NCBI RefSeq assembly: GCF_029168945.1
Contig: NC_083610.1
Coordinates: 51,973,429 to 52,037,428 of the forward strand
DNA: 64,000 nucleotides
Reading direction: 5' to 3'
From: Cannabis sativa
Lineage: Eukaryota; Streptophyta; Magnoliopsida; Rosales; Cannabaceae
Positions 38,521-50,753 of this stretch are shown piece after piece (the first letter of the stretch is position 1; each line of letters begins with the position of its first letter). The translations under genes were made by a program, and so were the position numbers. The notes beneath the pieces are model-generated. The model searched no databases. It had not been told where the DNA came from and was given only the letters and a program-made list of their open reading frames with translations.

Positions 38521-39240
38521 GTTTTTCCTGTATTTTAGTTTGTATACAGTTGTTTAGTAGTTTTATTATAGTTTTGCTACTTGCATATGTTTTTTCATTA
38601 TAAAACTAATATGCAACTATTTGCACAAAACTTACTATGTATAACTACTATATCTTAGTCCCCGTCAAATTAAATTCCTGCATAATATATAAACTATCAT
38701 AAAACGATAATGCAACTATAAGGCAACCAAAAAAAAAATAAACAGACTTATACGTAACTGGTTGTACCTTAATTCGAATTTACTCTTCTTATTGTGTTTC
38801 TAAAAAAATATATTTATATTGGAAACCAGTAATCAATCAAAATGCAACTGTATATAACGTAGATGTATTATTCATGAGGTTTTTTTTTTAAATTTTTCAA
38901 GTTTTTCCTGTATTTTAGTTTGTATACAGTTGTTTAGTAGTTTTATTATAGTTTTGCTACTTGCATATGTTTTTTCATTATATGCAACTATTTGCACAAA
39001 ACTTACTATGTATAACTACTATTTCTTAGTCCCCGTCAAATTTAATTCCTGCATAATATATAAACTATAAGGCAACCAAAACAAAAAATAAAGAGACTTA
39101 TACGTAACTGGTTGTACCTTAATTCGAATTTACTCTTCTTATTGTGTTTCTAAAAAAATATATTTATATTGAAAACTAGTAATCAATCAAAATGCAACTG
39201 TATATAACGTAGATGTATTATTCATGAGGTTTTTTTAAAA
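38521..39240. repeat. Two-copy tandem duplication (about 380 and 340 bases)
   Basis: Copy 1 starts at 38521 and copy 2 at 38901, both with GTTTTTCCTGTATTTTAG and both ending near GATGTATTATTCATGAGG. Copy 2 carries two small deletions (near 38980 and 39070). No coding content is seen. The 300 bases left of it (38221-38520) hold nothing recognisable. Confidence 0.85.
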
Positions 39241-39561
39241 AAATTTCACATCATACATTGTTTTAGATTTGGTGGGAGCTCCAGATCTGTTTGTTACAGA
39301 TCTACATTTTATGAATATAGATTTCAATATTAGGGGGAGTTATTTTGATCGAATAAAACAGAAAACAAATGTGTAATTTCAGTTCTTTCACAGTTTTTCT
39401 GATTTTTTTTCATCATTTTCTGTTTAGATCATTGCAGGTCTTCTTTTCCAGTTGATTTCGCCAGAATTAATAGTTGTATTTTCCTCGTTTTGGTTTCATT
39501 TTGGTTGTTTTGTGGTTTTGAAACGATCGAGGTATTTTCATCTTCATGGTTCGCTCTGTAC

Positions 39562-40341
39562 TGTTAGAGATATTATTACAATGGAAGATAATCAAGACAT
39601 TACAACACTATTGCAATATAATACAAGGATCAACAAAGAGATTAAATAAATGTTACAATACATAATATACAATATATATATACACTACATATATTATATA
39701 TAAGAAATGTAGAAGAAGATACATAGATTACACAATATTATATAACATATATATAATATGAAGAAGAAAAAGATCACTCACTCACAACCTTGAGTGTAGA
39801 ATAGTAGGGATCACCATGACTTGAACAAGGTATTACACCTTTGTCCAAAAGCTTATTTCTCCCTATCTCTAAGCACTAAGGGAACTATCTAGGAAATAGC
39901 TTTGGGAATTATCAAGCCTTAGGGTTTTCTAGCAATGTGCTTTCTTGATAGAAAACTTCATCTCTTCCAAATGAGGACATTAGACTCCTTTATATAGTGT
40001 TTAGGTGATCACACTAAGAATTCAAACTCACCATCTCATTTCTCTCATATAATGAGCATTAATATAGTTTGTAACAACTATATTTCAAACCATTTGAATC
40101 CTATCATCAAATTGTGTAACATATCTTTTATTACACAATATTATGATCAACCAAAAGAAGTTACAAAAGCAATTAACTTTGTAACTCCTCTCCATGTTAT
40201 AAAGTGTAGGTTACAATTTTAGGTTAAATAAATTATATGTTACAAAATTTATTTACCAAACACTTAATACATATTATTCACATAATAATATATACTACTA
40301 CATTTTAATCTACACTTATTATATTATAAAATAATATAACA
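39562..40341 (-). repeat. Solo LTR with perfect 5-bp target duplication
   Basis: The 780-base unit begins TGTTA and ends TAACA and is flanked on both sides by TGTAC (39557-39561 and 40342-40346). A minus-strand TATA box (CTATATAAAGG, complement of 39987-39997) suggests the original element lay on the minus strand. There is no internal domain, so it is the product of LTR-LTR recombination. The family (copia or gypsy) cannot be told from the LTR alone. The flanks 39241-39561 and 40347-40766 contain nothing I can identify. Confidence 0.8.
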
Positions 40342-40783
40342 TGTACAGCTGAAAGCTTAGTGCATGTGGTTTTTTTGTAAATATTTATATGTGGACTGTA
40401 TAAATGTTTAATGGGCCTGCCCATAGTATTTTTGTAATTTTTTTTTCTTTTTTATATTTTTCTGTTTTTTTCCCAACTATTTAGGTCACACCGCCCAGAT
40501 GACACAAGTATCTCAATTATTTTAAAATTATATCTAAATATTTTGTTGACAGTAAAAATTTATGTCATACAATTTGTTAGCTGATATATCTTCGTCAAGT
40601 CCTGTTTACATTCAATTCGAATTGTATTGGTAGTGAATTGAATGTATCAAAGTAGTAATATTACATGACACATATATTACATAATTACCTAACCATTCTC
40701 GACACTAACCTATCGTGAACCCTCTCAAAACAACAAAACTTTATCCTACGTGAACAATATGTACCTAACACATGCCACTTTTT

Positions 40784-40862
40784 TTTTTTTTTTTTTCAAA
40801 AAGAGTCATATCATTAAAATAACATTCTAATGCTTACCACCCAATATCATAGTGCCCTTTTT
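40784..40862 (-). repeat. Short inverted LINE 3' end at the 5' side of the LINE
   Basis: A T-run (40779-40796) followed by CAAAAAGAGTCATATCATTAAAATAAC reads on the minus strand as a LINE-like 3' end, ...TAATGATATGACTCTTTTTG followed by poly(A). It lies inside the TSDs of the large LINE, in opposite orientation. Its sequence differs from the large LINE's own 3' end, so it is not a simple inversion of that tail. Confidence 0.5.
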
Positions 40863-41052
40863 GGGTCTGTGGCAGTTAAGTGTTTTTAACTAATTTCTTT
40901 TCATTTCAACTTCCCCATCTCATTGCTCCCTTCAATCCAAAGCAGTTTCCTTCGAATAACCGTGTATTTCTGGGTTTTTTCTTGCTATCCTCTGCTCTTT
41001 TCTTCCTTCTCCGCTCCAGTTTTTTTTTTCTTTTCTGCGTTCTTTGCATAAT

Positions 41053-42624
41053 ATGGATCCCCTAAGTCGTTCTCTGCACTTTAATCTTTCTCTTACTGAT
41101 GAAGAAAGATCAACTCTGGTCCTTACTGATGTGGACACACCTGCTGCTTCCTCTGCTGAAGTTCATGTTCTCTTTGCCAAGGTTGTTGCTGTTTCTTCTG
41201 TTTACAAATCCTCTTTTATTGGTCAAATGTCAAGTCAGTGGAAGGGCCGATTTCCAGCCATTATTACTGAGTTCCAGGATGATATGTTCAAGATTACATT
41301 TGGTTGTGCGGGTGACAAATTCCGAGTTCTCAACAAGGAACCGTGGCATTTTCAAAACCATCTCATTGTTTTACGCTCACCAGATGCTCTGCAAAATGTC
41401 TGCACCACTGATTTAGCCTCTACGCCTTTTTGGGTTCAAGTCTACCGTTTGCCTTTCCTTAGCAAGTCCAAATCGCTTGCTAAGGCACTTGGCAACATAA
41501 TTGGTGAATTTATTGATGTTCATGAAGATTCGCTTGCTGAAGGTTGGGGACCATTTCTAAGAATTCGTGTGAAACTCTCGGTTGACAAACCTCTCCCTCG
41601 TGGACAAATGATCAGCCTACCGAGGATTAAAGATGAATTCTGGGTTGATTTTCGTTACGAGCGACTGCCTGAGTTCTGTTTTGAGTGTGGGCGGCTTGGC
41701 CACCCTTATGAAAAGTGTGTTGCTTTCATGGAAAGAATGGATAGTGGAAATAATGATGACTTTGAGTATGGTCCATGGATGAAAGGAGCCAAACTTCCAA
41801 CTTCTGAATATGACAGATATAGACAAGATTTTGCCAAAGGTAATGCATGGCCTTTCCTGACCCGACTTGCTCGTAATTCCCTCTCCTCCACTTTACCACA
41901 ATTAAATAAACTACCATCCCCTGCTCCCAATCCTCTTACTACTGGAGAATCTTCAACTAGAATTTCCAATAATTCTAGTCATTTAGTCTCCAATGGCTTG
42001 CCTTTAACAACCCCATCCACCATCCCTGCATTTTGCCAACCAAATATTAATCTGCATTCCACCCCTGATCACACTGTCCAGGTCTCTTCCTTGCCTCCAA
42101 CACCACCCTCCTTTGTTGATCCTTGTAATAATGCACCTCTCGGTAATACTGCAGCAATGTCCCCTGCCCCTCCTGCTATCAATTCCAAGTTAAAGCAACC
42201 AATGTCATCCAATATTATACTTTTATCCAACATCTACACCCCTGACATCGGTGCTCCCTCTCTCAACCATATCCCAATTGCTACATACCCTCCACTTTCC
42301 AGCCCTATACAGCCACCTCATCACGTTAATAACTTTGCTCCTATTCACCATGCCATTTACACATCGGCTACAACACCTCCCCTTTCTGCTATGGCTACAA
42401 ACAAGGAAAACTATAACCCCAACAAAATGCCAAAACGGCAAACTGATCAGCTTTCAATGAGGCAAGTATTAAAGCGATGTCGCAACCAACTTGGCACTTC
42501 AGCTGCTCCTTCCTCGTCACAAGGAGTTTGCTTCAATCAGAATGTTTCCTCCTACATGTTGGATTCAGATGATTCTTCCGACGATTCAGCGGAGGTTGCG
42601 TTTCAACCCCGCCCATCACCATGA
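41053..42624 (+). CDS. LINE ORF1 (DUF4283 + CCHC zinc knuckle RNA-binding protein)
   Basis: ORF1 protein binds LINE RNA and forms the transposition particle. ATG at 41053 is the first in frame and gives 523 residues. Residues about 35-190 form the DUF4283 domain ([17 protein letters not shown] ... [20 protein letters not shown] ... FWVQVYRLP). A CX2CX4HX4C knuckle follows ([14 protein letters not shown], about 41680-41721). The C-terminal half is low-complexity Pro/Ser/Thr-rich. The frame is intact. Its TGA overlaps the ATG of ORF2 in the string ATGA (42621-42624), suggesting that ORF2 is reached by termination-reinitiation. Confidence 0.93.
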   Translation: MDPLSRSLHFNLSLTDEERSTLVLTDVDTPAASSAEVHVLFAKVVAVSSVYKSSFIGQMSSQWKGRFPAIITEFQDDMFKITFGCAGDKFRVLNKEPWHFQNHLIVLRSPDALQNVCTTDLASTPFWVQVYRLPFLSKSKSLAKALGNIIGEFIDVHEDSLAEGWGPFLRIRVKLSVDKPLPRGQMISLPRIKDEFWVDFRYERLPEFCFECGRLGHPYEKCVAFMERMDSGNNDDFEYGPWMKGAKLPTSEYDRYRQDFAKGNAWPFLTRLARNSLSSTLPQLNKLPSPAPNPLTTGESSTRISNNSSHLVSNGLPLTTPSTIPAFCQPNINLHSTPDHTVQVSSLPPTPPSFVDPCNNAPLGNTAAMSPAPPAINSKLKQPMSSNIILLSNIYTPDIGAPSLNHIPIATYPPLSSPIQPPHHVNNFAPIHHAIYTSATTPPLSAMATNKENYNPNKMPKRQTDQLSMRQVLKRCRNQLGTSAAPSSSQGVCFNQNVSSYMLDSDDSSDDSAEVAFQPRPSP

Positions 42625-45600
42625 AAATCTTAAGTTGGAATGCTAGGGGGCTGGGGAACCCCAAAGCGTTCAGACATTTGAAGCTGCTTGTTCGTCAGCA
42701 GTCTCCCCATGTTCTTTTCCTCATGGAAACTCGTCTTGGTAGTAATGCAATTTCTCGATTCCGACATTCCTTGAAGTTTAACAATGGTCTTGAATCCCCA
42801 CGTGTTGTTTTGAGTGGTGGACTCATGCTTCTTTGGAATGATAATGTTAATATTTCTCTTAATGTTTTTGGTACTAATTACTTTGATTGTTTTCTCTCTA
42901 CTGCTGATATTTCAACTTTCCACTTTACTGCCTTTTACGGAGCACCTGAAGCAGCCAATAGATCAGCATCATGGACCCTTCTTCGTAGATTGAATGACAT
43001 TGCCCCTTCTATGCCGTGGCTTCTCATTGGAGATTTCAATGAAATCTTATCACAAAGTGACAAATCCGGTGGTCCTTTACGCAATGAATCACAAATCGAA
43101 GCTTTCCGCAACACTTTAGACCATTGCCATCTCCATGATTTGCCTTATGATGGAGATCGTTTCACTTGGGTAAAAAACAGGAATGTTGCCACTACAACTA
43201 AAGAACGATTGGATTGGGCTTTTGCAAATCATTTATGGAACTCAATCTTTGAGATACCATCAGTTTCACACCTGGATTTCTTCTCCTCTGATCATCGTGC
43301 CATTGCTACTGTTGTTACTTCTTTGCAAGCTGCTGCCACTGCCCCACAAAAGCATTCCAGATTTCGATTCGAAAAATTATGGTTGGCTGATCCTGACAGT
43401 AAAGAAATTATTTCCAACTGCTGGTCTGTTGTTTCTCACCATGACTCCATTACTGATATCACTCACAAGCTTGAATGTTGTGCTAAATCTCTCCAACAAT
43501 GGCACATCCGCAAATATGGCCATATGAAAAAGCGTATTGCTGAAGCACAGTCTACGGTAACAGCTCTCAATAATCTTGGTGTTCACTCCTCTGCCACAGT
43601 TGCCTCGCTTAAATCTTATGAATCCATTCTTGATGATTTATTGGAACAAGAAGAAATGTATTGGCAGCAGAGATCACGCATTGATTGGCTCCAACTTGGA
43701 GATCGAAACACTAAGTTTTTTCATTCCAAAGCTTCTGCGAGGAAAGCAAACAACAAAATTAAATTTCTTCAAACTGAGGCGGGTCTTCGGGTTACAAATA
43801 AGCATGATATGGCTGAGGCTATTCAAGACTATTTTGAAGAAATTTTTCAGAGTTCAGCAGTTGATGAAGACGCCCTTGCTGCTACTATTAGCTCAGTTCC
43901 AACAACCATTACACAAGACATAAACGGTGACCTTTTTAAGCCTTTTACTCCATCTGAGGTAAAGGATGCTTTGTTCTCTATGGGTTCTGATAAGAGCCCA
44001 GGCATTGATGGTATGTCGGCTATGTTCTACCAAACTCATTGGGATATTGTGGGTGATTCGGTTTGCTCTGCTGTCCTTAGTGTCTTGAATAATGGAGCTG
44101 ACCCAACTCCCCTGAACTCAACGCTGATCACGCTTATTCCAAAGAAGAAAAAGGCCCTTTTTGTTAGGGATTATCGACCGATTGCTCTATGTAATGTCAT
44201 CTCCAAGCTCATCACGAAAGTGTTAGTGCAACGTCTTAAGTCAGTTCTGCCTCTGGTTATTTCAGAGACTCAAAGCGCCTTTCTGCCTAATCGTCTCATT
44301 ACGGACAATATACTTGTGGCCTTTGAATTAATCCATGGTATTAAACTGCGAACAACTGGTCGTAAAGGGGTTGCGGCTATGAAACTTGATATGTCAAAAG
44401 CTTTCGATAGAGTTGAGTGGTGTTTTATTCAGCGAATGATGGAAAAAATGGGTTTCTGTTCACAATGGGTTGCTCTCATCATGAAATGCTTGACTACGAA
44501 CCATTTCAGCTTTCTCTTAAATGGCGAAGCCACAGGTTCCCTCACACCATCTCGTGGTCTAAGACAAGGCTGCCCGCTATCCCCATATCTTTTCCTAATT
44601 TAATCTGAAGGTTTCTCCCGGCTGCTGCAACACGAAGAATTGTCAGGTAATCTCCATGGATATAAACTCACAAGGCGTGCCGAGCCAATTTCGCATTTAT
44701 TATTTGTCGATGACAGCTTGCTCTTTTGCTATGCTGATGAAAGTTCATGCCTCTCCATCAAGCGTGTGCTTGACATATATCATCGTGCTTCTGGCCAAAC
44801 CATCAATGCTGACAAGTCCAATATGTCTTTCTCACCAAACACGACGCTGGCTGCTCAAATCTTTTTTCATAGAACTCTCTCAATGCCAATCACTGCTTGC
44901 CATGAAACCTATCTTGGATTGCCTGCCTACTCAGGCCGTGATAAACAACATATGTTTAGTGATATTACAGAGAAGGTGTGGCGGCTGATGAACACTTGGA
45001 ATGAAAAAATTTTCTCTGCGGGGGGCAAGGAAATTCTTCTTAAGGCTGTTGTTCAATCCATTCCAACCTATGCTATGAGCTGCTTCCGTCTTCCTACAAC
45101 AACATGTAATAAGTTGGAATCTTTGATGTCAAATTTTTGGTGGGGTCGAACAGAAAATGGTTCACGGATCCATTGGCGAAATTGGAAGTTGATTTGCAAG
45201 ACCAAAGCCGAAGGTGGCATGGGGTTTAGATCCTTCGATCACTTTAATCAAGCCCTTCTCGCCAAGCAAGCATGGCGACTCATTGCACACCCAAATTCAT
45301 TGCTTTGCCGCTTGCTAAAGAGCAGATATTTTCCACTTAACTCTTTTCAAGAGGCATCACATGGTCACTCACCCTCTTTATCTTGGCAGGGGATACTTTA
45401 TGGTAGGGAGTTATTATTAAAAGGCTTGAGATGGAAAATAGGTGAGGGAAGGAACATACTATGTGGATCGGATTCATGGATCCCTGGGAATAATTATTTT
45501 CTGCCCTTTCTTTACAAGGGTCCTGACAATGCTGTTGTGGCTAACCTCATTACAGAAGATCGGCAATGGGATATAGCTCTCTTAAATCAATACTTCATTC

Positions 45601-46750
45601 CAGCTGATGTTGAGCGTATTCTTACCATTCCACTTAGCTATTTCCCTAGTGATGATTGTTTAGTTTGGCACCACACCAACAACGGCATCTACACGGTACA
45701 GTCGGGTTACCATTTGGCTTCTTCTTTGGCTGAACAGTCTCACTCTTCAAGCTCATCTACTGAATCGATGTGGTGGAAATCTTTTTGGTCATTACAGCTG
45801 CCTGAAAAAATTAAAATCTTCGCTTGGCGTGCTATCCATGATGCCTTGCCAGTTGCCACATCTCTCGTCAAAAGGAAAGTTATAACTGATGCCACATGCT
45901 CGGTTTGTCGACAAGCATGGGAATCAATTGGACATGTCTTTTTTGGCTGCCAATTCGCAAAGAGTGTTTGGCGTTTGATGAACCAATCTTTTGATTGGAG
46001 GAAGGCTGTTTCCGTGTATAAGGGAGACTATTTGAAATTCTTAGCCACTACTCTCACAAAGGCAGAATTAGAGCAACTCCTATGCACACTCTGGTGCTTA
46101 TGGTCTGAACGAAACCAGGTTCTACACGGTAAAAAATCTCGTACTGCTTCTGCCCTTGCAGCCTTCTCCCTTCAGTACTTGGATAACTATCGTGCAGCAC
46201 AGCAAAAGTATCGACCCCCTGCAACCACCACTCAAGCAGCTTCTTCATCAACTGCTTCTCATGCACCATGGCAGCCGCCTCCAATGGGAACTCTTAAGTT
46301 GAACATAGATGCGGCAGCAAATAAAAGCTGCAACAAAATTGGTGTAGGGGCTGTTGTTAGGAACTCACTGGACAGGTCATTGCTGCACTCTCAATGCCTA
46401 TTGTTGGTAATTTTGCTTCTCACGAAATGGAAGCGAAGGCTATGTTTCACGGCATCAATTGGGCTCTTCAACAGCAACTTTCCATCTCATATGTTGAAAC
46501 TGATGCTCTATTAGTTTCCAATGCTCTACGGTCTACAGCAGCTGGCATCTCAGCTTTCCACGATTTAATTCAAGATGTATCTTACCTCCTTTCCTTTTTC
46601 CCTAATGCTATTGTAACCCATGTAAAGCGAAATGCTAATTCGGTTGCAGATAGTTTGGCAAAGTTTGCCTTAGGGTTGGATGAGGTTTGTTCTTGGTGGG
46701 AGAATTTTCCTCCTTCCTTTTACTCTGTTATTGTAAATGACTCTGTTTAA
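42621..46750 (+). pseudogene. LINE ORF2 (endonuclease-RT-zinc finger-RNase H), one stop and one frameshift
   Basis: The AP endonuclease is complete: [26 protein letters not shown] and SDHRA carry its catalytic residues. RT has [50 protein letters not shown] and the FVDD catalytic box (about 44705-44716). A zf-RVT segment (PEKIKIFAWRAIHDALP ... CSVCRQAWESIGHVFFGC) follows, then RNase H with NIDAA, MEAKA, ETDAL and [11 protein letters not shown] at 44601-44603 breaks the RT just after the SPYLF motif. A one-base loss near 46373 shifts the RNase H into another frame, ending at 46750. RNase H in a LINE is typical of some plant L1 groups. Confidence 0.92.
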
Positions 46751-46808
46751 TTTATAATAACATTGTTTATTCTCAAAAAAAAAAAAAAAAAAACACATGC
46801 CACTTTTT

Positions 46809-46917
46809 AGAGGAAAAAAGAAACATGCTACTTTTTAAATTATATATTTCTTCAAGATAAAAAAAAAAACTTTTAAATTATCAATCCAAATATTCTAATA
46901 AGAAAAATCTCTGATTA

Positions 46918-46952
<35 letters not shown>

Positions 46953-48249
46953 CACCAAAATAAAGATCAAATTCAAAATTATAAAATAATTAATAAAATT
47001 AATATGTATTCTATTTTTATTTTTTAATTAATTAAATTTTTTTAAAATATTTAAACTAAACACTAATTTTTTTTTAAAGTTTACATTTATACTTTGACTA
47101 AAAGAATTTACATTTATACTTTACGTTTTTTCTTTTTTACTATTTTTTACTCATTAAACCTTAAAAAAAAAATCCTCTTTTTTATGCTATTTTTAGTCAG
47201 CAAAGTTTTTCTTCTTTCCTTCTTTGTTTTCTCTCTATTTCTTTCTTTTTTTTTTTTTTCTTCGACTCTATCTCTCGCTCAAACTATTTTTTTTATATCT
47301 TTGCATATATACAAATATAAATATATAAAATAATTGTACAATTTTATATCTCGTTTCTTAAACACTTTTCTACTCTACCACGAATTTTATTTTATTTCTT
47401 TTTAAAAAAATACAAATAATTATTCTATTTTTTTTTTATCTTTTTCATTTTTTACTATCCTCATTCTAACTATTTCAAACTATTTATCTTTAATTAATCA
47501 CATTTTGTACAAAAATTGTAATTAATTTCTTTTAACTTTTACTAAAATAGAATTCTTTTACTTTCATCTTTTTTCTCATATTTTTTTTTAATACTCATTC
47601 TCTCTCTTACAAAAAAATTAACAGCACTCCTCCTATATTTTTCTATCTTTTACATGATTAATAAAAGTACTATATTTTTTAGATATTTTGTAGTTTATTC
47701 ATAATTGATTTATGAATGATTTGCTTATTTTAACAAGATTGATATCTTGTTATTTTATGTTGATTTATGGCTATCTTTTTGTAATTTTATAGCTATTTAT
47801 GTGTTGTTGTTTAGGTATTCTATGGTTGTTTTATAGTTTTTTCCATTTAATTTTTATGTTTTTTTTTTTTGTACAGTTGTTGTTTAGTTTATGTATATTT
47901 TTAATCATCTATATTTTCAGTTTATTCTAGACAATATTTTTGTTGTATATATGTGCATTTATTTTGCTATTTTTATGTTTTTTTAAAATATTTTTAAGTG
48001 GTTTCCATAATTTATTTTTCGTTGAACAATTATTTTTTAATTGTTTTTTTTTATTCATCTTTATTTTTCATGGTGTATATTTTTAGTTTATTTCTGATAA
48101 TTTTTTTTGTTGTATGTATGTTGCTTTGTAGTGTAGATGTAGATACATATATATTTAGTTTATTTTTTGACACATTTTTTTAGAAAGACAATGATAAGAT
48201 TTTTTATTTTTTTGATTGACGTGATGTACAGTAGTAAATATTGATATAA
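46809..48249. other. AT-rich gene-free stretch
   Basis: Long A and T runs, including a 32-base A run at 46919-46950. Frames here code only for Phe/Leu/Ile-rich low-complexity peptides and are not believable genes. No element ends are recognised. Confidence 0.6.
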
Positions 48250-48259
48250 TAATTATATA
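48250..48259. repeat. MULE target-site duplication, left copy
   Basis: TAATTATATA lies directly before the left terminal repeat and is identical to 59424-59433 directly after the right one. Mutator-like elements make 9-bp duplications; the tenth base may be chance. Confidence 0.6.
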
Positions 48260-48330
48260 GGGATAGGATTTGGTCTCGTTATGCCAAAATAGGGAATACA
48301 ATCCCTGATTGTACTGTAGCCGTTGGATTG
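48260..48330 (+). repeat. MULE left terminal inverted repeat
   Basis: It starts GGGATAGGATTTGG and is homologous to the complement of 59365-59423. It includes an internal near-palindrome (AGGGAATACAATCCCT). Similarity weakens beyond about 60 bases, though a GGTAATCGGTTTG segment near 48391 may match GGTTACCGGTTGGG in the right end. Confidence 0.55.
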
Positions 48331-50753
48331 AATTGGGGCATGATCTAATGGCTGGGGTTAAAGTAGGGGTATTTAGGGAGGGAAAAATGGTAATCGGTTT
48401 GTTTTTTTTTTAATTTGAATTAATTAATTTTTTAAAAACTGACACCGATTGACGTTTGACGTTTGACGTTTGATGTACGGGTGACAGTTACCAATTTTCA
48501 AAATACTCTAAATAGTGGGTTCATGGGTTATTAGGGCACATTTCGTTCTTCTTCTTCTTCACATTGCCTTCTTCGTCTTCTTCTTCACATTTCCTTCTTC
48601 TTCTTCTTCACAGTTCCTTCTTCTTCTTGACATTTTGTTGTAGTGATTAAAATTATTTTAAAGTTTGGGGGAGGAAACTGCAGTACGTTCGGAGTTACTG
48701 TACTTCGTTTTCTGGTTCTCCGGCTCCGTCTCCGACCTCGATGTTCAAGTAAGTTTCTCCGAATGTAGCAATTTTATTCTTCTTTTGCATGTTTGTTCGT
48801 TCTTTAGTTTGGGGATGTGAAAAATTATCTAACATTGTTAAAGAAAGATTTAAACTTTTGTAAAGAGAAGTGTTGTTCTTCAACCGTGTATGTGCATTTA
48901 ATTTTGTTTTTGTGTTCCATTTTTGGTTTATTGAGTAATTTTAATCCTTTGTACATGCATTAAATCTGCTTCGTGAACAAGGTTTGATTCTCAGATTTCT
49001 GAAAATCGAAGGTACATGTGTGTACCCTTTTTGTTTGCTTTTTTATTGTGAAAGTGTTTTGGATTAATTTATACCCTGTGTATTAGGGGTCTTTGTTCAG
49101 AGTGTGTTAGAGTTAGTTCATCACTGTAAGTGGTTGTTATTTTTCAGTTAGTGAAGATTGCATTTAATTTTTTTTGGTTATGGTGTGTAGTCATTATATA
49201 AAGTACTCTTCTATTGTACTCTGAATATATGCAATAATACTCAATATATTCAGTTATTGAAGATTGGATTTCATTCTCTGTTTTCACCATTGTCACTGCC
49301 ATGATTCTTGAATCATGAACAGAAGGATTAACAATCCTAATACAGTGAAACAATTTTAACAAAAGAATGTAATGAAAGAAAGAAAAGCTATGTAAACATT
49401 GGTATGTACAGTGTTGCTGAAATATAATTGTTTTCGAAAATCAATTTTGTTTGGTAATTTGGTAATTTTATTGTGAAAGTATTTTGGATTCACGTGTTTG
49501 GTCATTTTGGTGTGTATTTATTTTACCCAAATGTTTTACCCTCGGCTGCCCTATATTGACCCAAATTTTTTTTTTGAAAGTAAGGAAAACAATGGAATGG
49601 TGATGGCTGTCATGTGTTGAGTTAGGTAAAGAAACAATGGAATGTGATTTTTTTTGTTATCTGTTGGGTAGTGAGTGATTGTTGTAATTTAATTACAAGT
49701 TTTAGTTTGGATTTTCCTATTGTCATAAATTCGTTTTGAAAAATTTGATTGTTTAGACATAAGATTCATGAGTTAATGAGATACAGTATTGATAAAAAAT
49801 ATGGCAGTTTTGATTTTTTTGTGTAAATCAATTATCGGAGAATTTATTGAAATTGGTTATGACAGTTAGTAGTTAAGCATTGTTTTGTTAATTCTGATAT
49901 TAAATGTTTTCGAACTTGTTTTGTTCTCTGTTCATTATGAATTAAGAGGTACAAGGTACCGAGATTGGTTAAGCATTGTTGAGTTTTTTTTTTTTGGCTT
50001 TGGTCGTACAAAGAGAGGGAAACCCGTGATTATATTCATAGTAAATGTCATTGACCCCTCTTGGCTCTGATCTTGATGATTTAAGTGTTAGCCAAAAAGG
50101 TTTAATTCATGGCCAATTAAGTATTACAATTTCATGGATTTAGTAATTGTTGTTCAATTCAGTCCATTTTGTGTGTAAAAAAACTTGGATTTTACCTCAT
50201 TTAATTCTTGTTTGAGAATTTTTTTTATAAGCCCGTTTAGACCTATTTCACAAATATGGTTCTGCCAAATATGGTTCTGTTCATTATTGTGTATGGCAGT
50301 TGTTGGTTAAGTTTTGTTTTGTTCATTGTTTTGGTTGTGCAAGATGTAGATTCTTTGGAGTAGTTCATCAATTGCTTGGAAGCAAACTTTTTTGTGTGTC
50401 AAACATCATATGTTTTTATCTGATGTGCATGGTGTGTTTGAAGTCTGAATTCTGGGAATGCTTTTTGTTTCGTATAATTTTTAAGTATTGGAAATCATTT
50501 AGTTGAAAAGAGTTTCACATCATTTTAATGTACTTTAATGTGTAACATGCAAGAAGCATGAAATGTGTGTTTGAAATCTGGATTTTTTCAATGCCGAATG
50601 GTTAAGTTGATTTTATGTGATTTTAGGTGATTACAATGCACGATTTTCATTGTGTTTTGGTCAATTATTTTTTTTTATATAGTGTATTTGCTGAAATATG
50701 TAGTCCTTAACGTTTAAATTTGTTTATCTTTAATTTGGTTAGGTTCATCATAC
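48331..50753. other. MULE left interior: probable 5' leader and long intron
   Basis: A CTT-rich stretch (48548-48632) and a canonical donor (TTCAAGTAAGTTT at 48745) could be the untranslated first exon of the basic-protein gene, with an acceptor at about 50741 (TTGGTTAG). Between them I see only T-rich non-coding DNA. Confidence 0.3.

Larger units (their letters stand above)
40767..46808 (+). mobile_element. Nearly full-length LINE (plant L1 type with RNase H)
   Basis: It has ORF1, ORF2 and a poly(A) tail of about 19-20 bases (about 46775-46793). A 17-base direct repeat, AACACATGCCACTTTTT, lies at 40767-40783 and 46792-46808, the TSD of target-primed reverse transcription. The 5' UTR is pyrimidine-rich (about 40865-41052). 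Damage is light, one stop and one frameshift in ORF2, so the insertion is fairly recent. Between the 5' TSD and the 5' UTR lies a short inverted LINE-like tail (see separate entry). Confidence 0.9.

Noticed and set aside
46919..46950. Poly(A) run as the tail of another retroposon
   Set aside because: No coding or SINE-like sequence precedes it and no flanking duplication was found. It lies in generally A/T-run-rich DNA.
47094..48183. Phe/Leu-rich frames suggesting small membrane proteins
   Set aside because: They are simple products of T-rich low-complexity DNA.
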